From Thermomonospora echinospora (GTDB taxonomy: Bacteria; Actinomycetota; Actinomycetes; Streptosporangiales; Streptosporangiaceae), in NCBI RefSeq assembly GCF_900108175.1, contig NZ_FNVO01000007.1, positions 161,866 through 225,865 of the forward strand: a DNA stretch of 64,000 nt, written 5' to 3'. The translations under genes and the position numbers were made by a program. The notes beneath the pieces are model-generated. The model saw nothing but the letters and a program-made list of their open reading frames with translations, was not told the DNA's origin and did not search any database. This document shows positions 62,723 to 64,000 of the stretch, piece after piece (within the stretch, counting starts at the first letter, position 1; each line of letters starts with the position of its first letter).

Positions 62723-63475
62723 TCAGGCGCCCTCGGGGTCGCCGGGGCCGAAGCTGAGCCGCAGCACCTGGCCGTCGGTGCCGGGCGAGCCCAGGTCCTT
62801 GCCGTTGACGGTGAGCTTGACCCCGCCGCCGTTGCCGATCAGCACCTCGATGCGCTTCTTGGCGGTCCACTCCATGGACCTGCCGGCCGCCAGCAGCCCG
62901 CTGAACAGCTGCCGGCCCTTCTCGTCGCGGACGTTGAGCCAGCTGGACCGTTCGGCTTTGACCTTCAGCTCGACGTTCTTGCGGGGCACCGCCGCCACCG
63001 CGTCCTCGCGGGGACGGACGGTCGGCGAGGCGGCCGCGGGCGGCTTGGACCGCCCCTCGGAGGGCTGGGCGACCGGCCGGGCGTTCTGCTGGTCGCCGAT
63101 GCCGCCCACCACCCGGACGATCCCGTACACCAGCACCAACACCAGGGCCACCGCCATGGCGGCGCTCCAGTTGGGCGCACGGCGCTCGCCGATCTTCACC
63201 GGCATCTCCGGCTCGAAGGCCGCCACGGCCGACACCGGCTCCAGCGGCCCGTGCAGCCGGTCGTACTCCTGGATCAGCGGCTCGGGGTCGATCCCGACCG
63301 CCTTGGCGATGCTGCGGATATGGCCGCGGGCGTAGAAGTCGCCCCCGCAGGAGGCGAAGTCGTCGCCCTCGATGCCGCGCACCACGGTCGCCCGGATCCG
63401 GGTGCGCTCGCTCACCTGATCAACGGTGAGACCGGCTGTCTGACGGGCGGATGCCAAGGTCTCACCGATGCTCAC
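62723..63475 (-). CDS. RodZ-like HTH/DUF4115 membrane protein
   Basis: 250 residues: N-terminal Xre-like HTH (LASARQTAGLTVDQVSERTR; YARGHIRSIAKAVGIDPEPL), one membrane helix (AAMAVALVLVLVYGIVRVV), a Pro/Ser linker and a C-terminal DUF4115 domain (VELKVKAERSSWLNVRDEKG). This is the RodZ layout; RodZ links MreB to the cell wall. It lies downstream of ftsK as usual in actinobacteria. GTG start at 63473-63475. The stop codon is inside a degenerate unit of the 29-bp array. Confidence 0.9.
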   Translation of the reverse strand: MSIGETLASARQTAGLTVDQVSERTRIRATVVRGIEGDDFASCGGDFYARGHIRSIAKAVGIDPEPLIQEYDRLHGPLEPVSAVAAFEPEMPVKIGERRAPNWSAAMAVALVLVLVYGIVRVVGGIGDQQNARPVAQPSEGRSKPPAAASPTVRPREDAVAAVPRKNVELKVKAERSSWLNVRDEKGRQLFSGLLAAGRSMEWTAKKRIEVLIGNGGGVKLTVNGKDLGSPGTDGQVLRLSFGPGDPEGA

Positions 63476-63687
63476 GCCGAGCCTCCTGGAATTTGAAGAT
63501 CGGCCCGACGGCGGCCGACCACGGCGAACAAGAGAGCTTCATCGCCTACCGCTCCCGCGAAGTCCAGTCTAGAAACCGGCATGCCCGTTGGGCGATGCGC
63601 AACGCGCTCGAAACAGGGCAAGATTTCGCATCATTCAGGGAACATCCAGGAAATCCTCAGATCGTCCCCAGAGCCGGTGAGCGAGTC

Positions 63688-64000
63688 TCACTCCCCGCCA
63701 CGCAGCTTAGCCAGCACCTCCGCCAGATCATCGGGTTTGACCAGCACATCGCGTGCCTTGGAGCCCTCGCTGGGGCCGACGATGCCGCGGCTCTCCATCA
63801 GGTCCATCAGCCGGCCCGCCTTGGCGAATCCCACCCGCAGTTTGCGCTGCAGCATCGAGGTGGACCCGAACTGCGTGGTGACGACCAGTTCGATCGCCTG
63901 CACCAGCAGGTCCAGATCGTCGCCGATGTCCTCGTCGATCTCCTTCTTGGGCCCGGCGGACTCGGTGACGTCTTCGCGGTAGGCGGGCTGCATCTGGGTC
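63688..64000 (-). CDS. ftsK: DNA translocase FtsK, C-terminal fragment
   Basis: Only the last 104 codons are in the window; the frame runs off the right edge. It is the gamma domain, a winged helix that reads KOPS and activates Xer[59 protein letters not shown]. The motor domain would lie outside. Followed on the same strand by the RodZ-like gene after 212 bp. Confidence 0.92.
   Translation of the reverse strand, partial: TQMQPAYREDVTESAGPKKEIDEDIGDDLDLLVQAIELVVTTQFGSTSMLQRKLRVGFAKAGRLMDLMESRGIVGPSEGSKARDVLVKPDDLAEVLAKLRGGE

Noticed and set aside
62560-62727. 29-bp repeats as a possible CRISPR array
   Set aside because: Repeats are directly contiguous with no spacers, the units diverge, and no cas gene is near.

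Overview
The window is chromosomal DNA of a high-GC actinobacterium. Coding frames have near-saturated G/C third positions, GTG starts and 4-nt ATGA/GTGA gene overlaps are common, and DUF3046, ClgR, an MT0933-type antitoxin-like protein and long-form Lhr are all actinobacterial hallmarks. The order ftsK-rodZ-rimO-pgsA-cinA-clgR ... lhr-DUF3046-recA-recX-rny-gluABCD-miaB-miaA-dapF-hflX is a conserved actinobacterial housekeeping neighbourhood. Gene content and style suggest Streptosporangiales (perhaps Thermomonosporaceae), but that placement is inference.

Layout. 1-3861 (minus): DNA-uptake genes comEC (cut by the left edge) and comEA, then a DegV fatty-acid-binding protein. 3862-8620: a DUF3592-like membrane protein flanked by a 32-bp inverted repeat, hutI, and hflX. 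8921-14788 (plus): malate synthase followed by glycolate oxidase glcDEF, a two-carbon (glycolate/glyoxylate) module with a stack of palindromes between aceB and glcD. 15044-25463: a membrane-anchored protein, a four-gene peptide/nickel-type ABC operon with a fused double ATPase, and a secreted trypsin-like protease divergent from an orphan sensor kinase. 25761-30017 (minus): dapF, miaA, a LigB-like gene and miaB, with a small MT0933-type gene on the plus strand. 30190-30268: an IS200/IS605 right-end-like relic. 30342-36120 (plus): glutamate-type ABC operon gluABCD and an S9 peptidase. 36463-41836 (minus): rny, recX with a very long repetitive N-terminus, recA. 42084-48075: ATP-grasp gene divergent from recA, DUF3046, lhr. 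48415-57828: small genes, one with a double palindromic operator; a ROK-regulated sugar ABC operon ending in a GH3 hexosaminidase; rrf2-nei2; a LysR gene. 58065-64000 (minus): dps, clgR, cinA, pgsA, rimO, a RodZ-like gene and the 3' end of ftsK.

How genes work together. MiaA and MiaB act successively on tRNA A37. GlcDEF makes glyoxylate that malate synthase condenses with acetyl-CoA. The ROK regulator, sugar importer and hexosaminidase form an amino-sugar uptake unit. RecA, RecX, Lhr, Nei2 and possibly the ATP-grasp protein form a DNA-damage group around one LexA-type box.

The least ordinary features are the W-D-A-x-A-A-W repeats in RecX; tandem DNA arrays that start at the stop codons of four different genes; long perfect hairpins just after both importer binding-protein genes; the palindrome stack between aceB and glcD; and twin GTCAAC-N4-GTTGAC operators before a 67-residue HTH protein. 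No tRNA, rRNA, CRISPR array, intact transposon or prophage was recognised.
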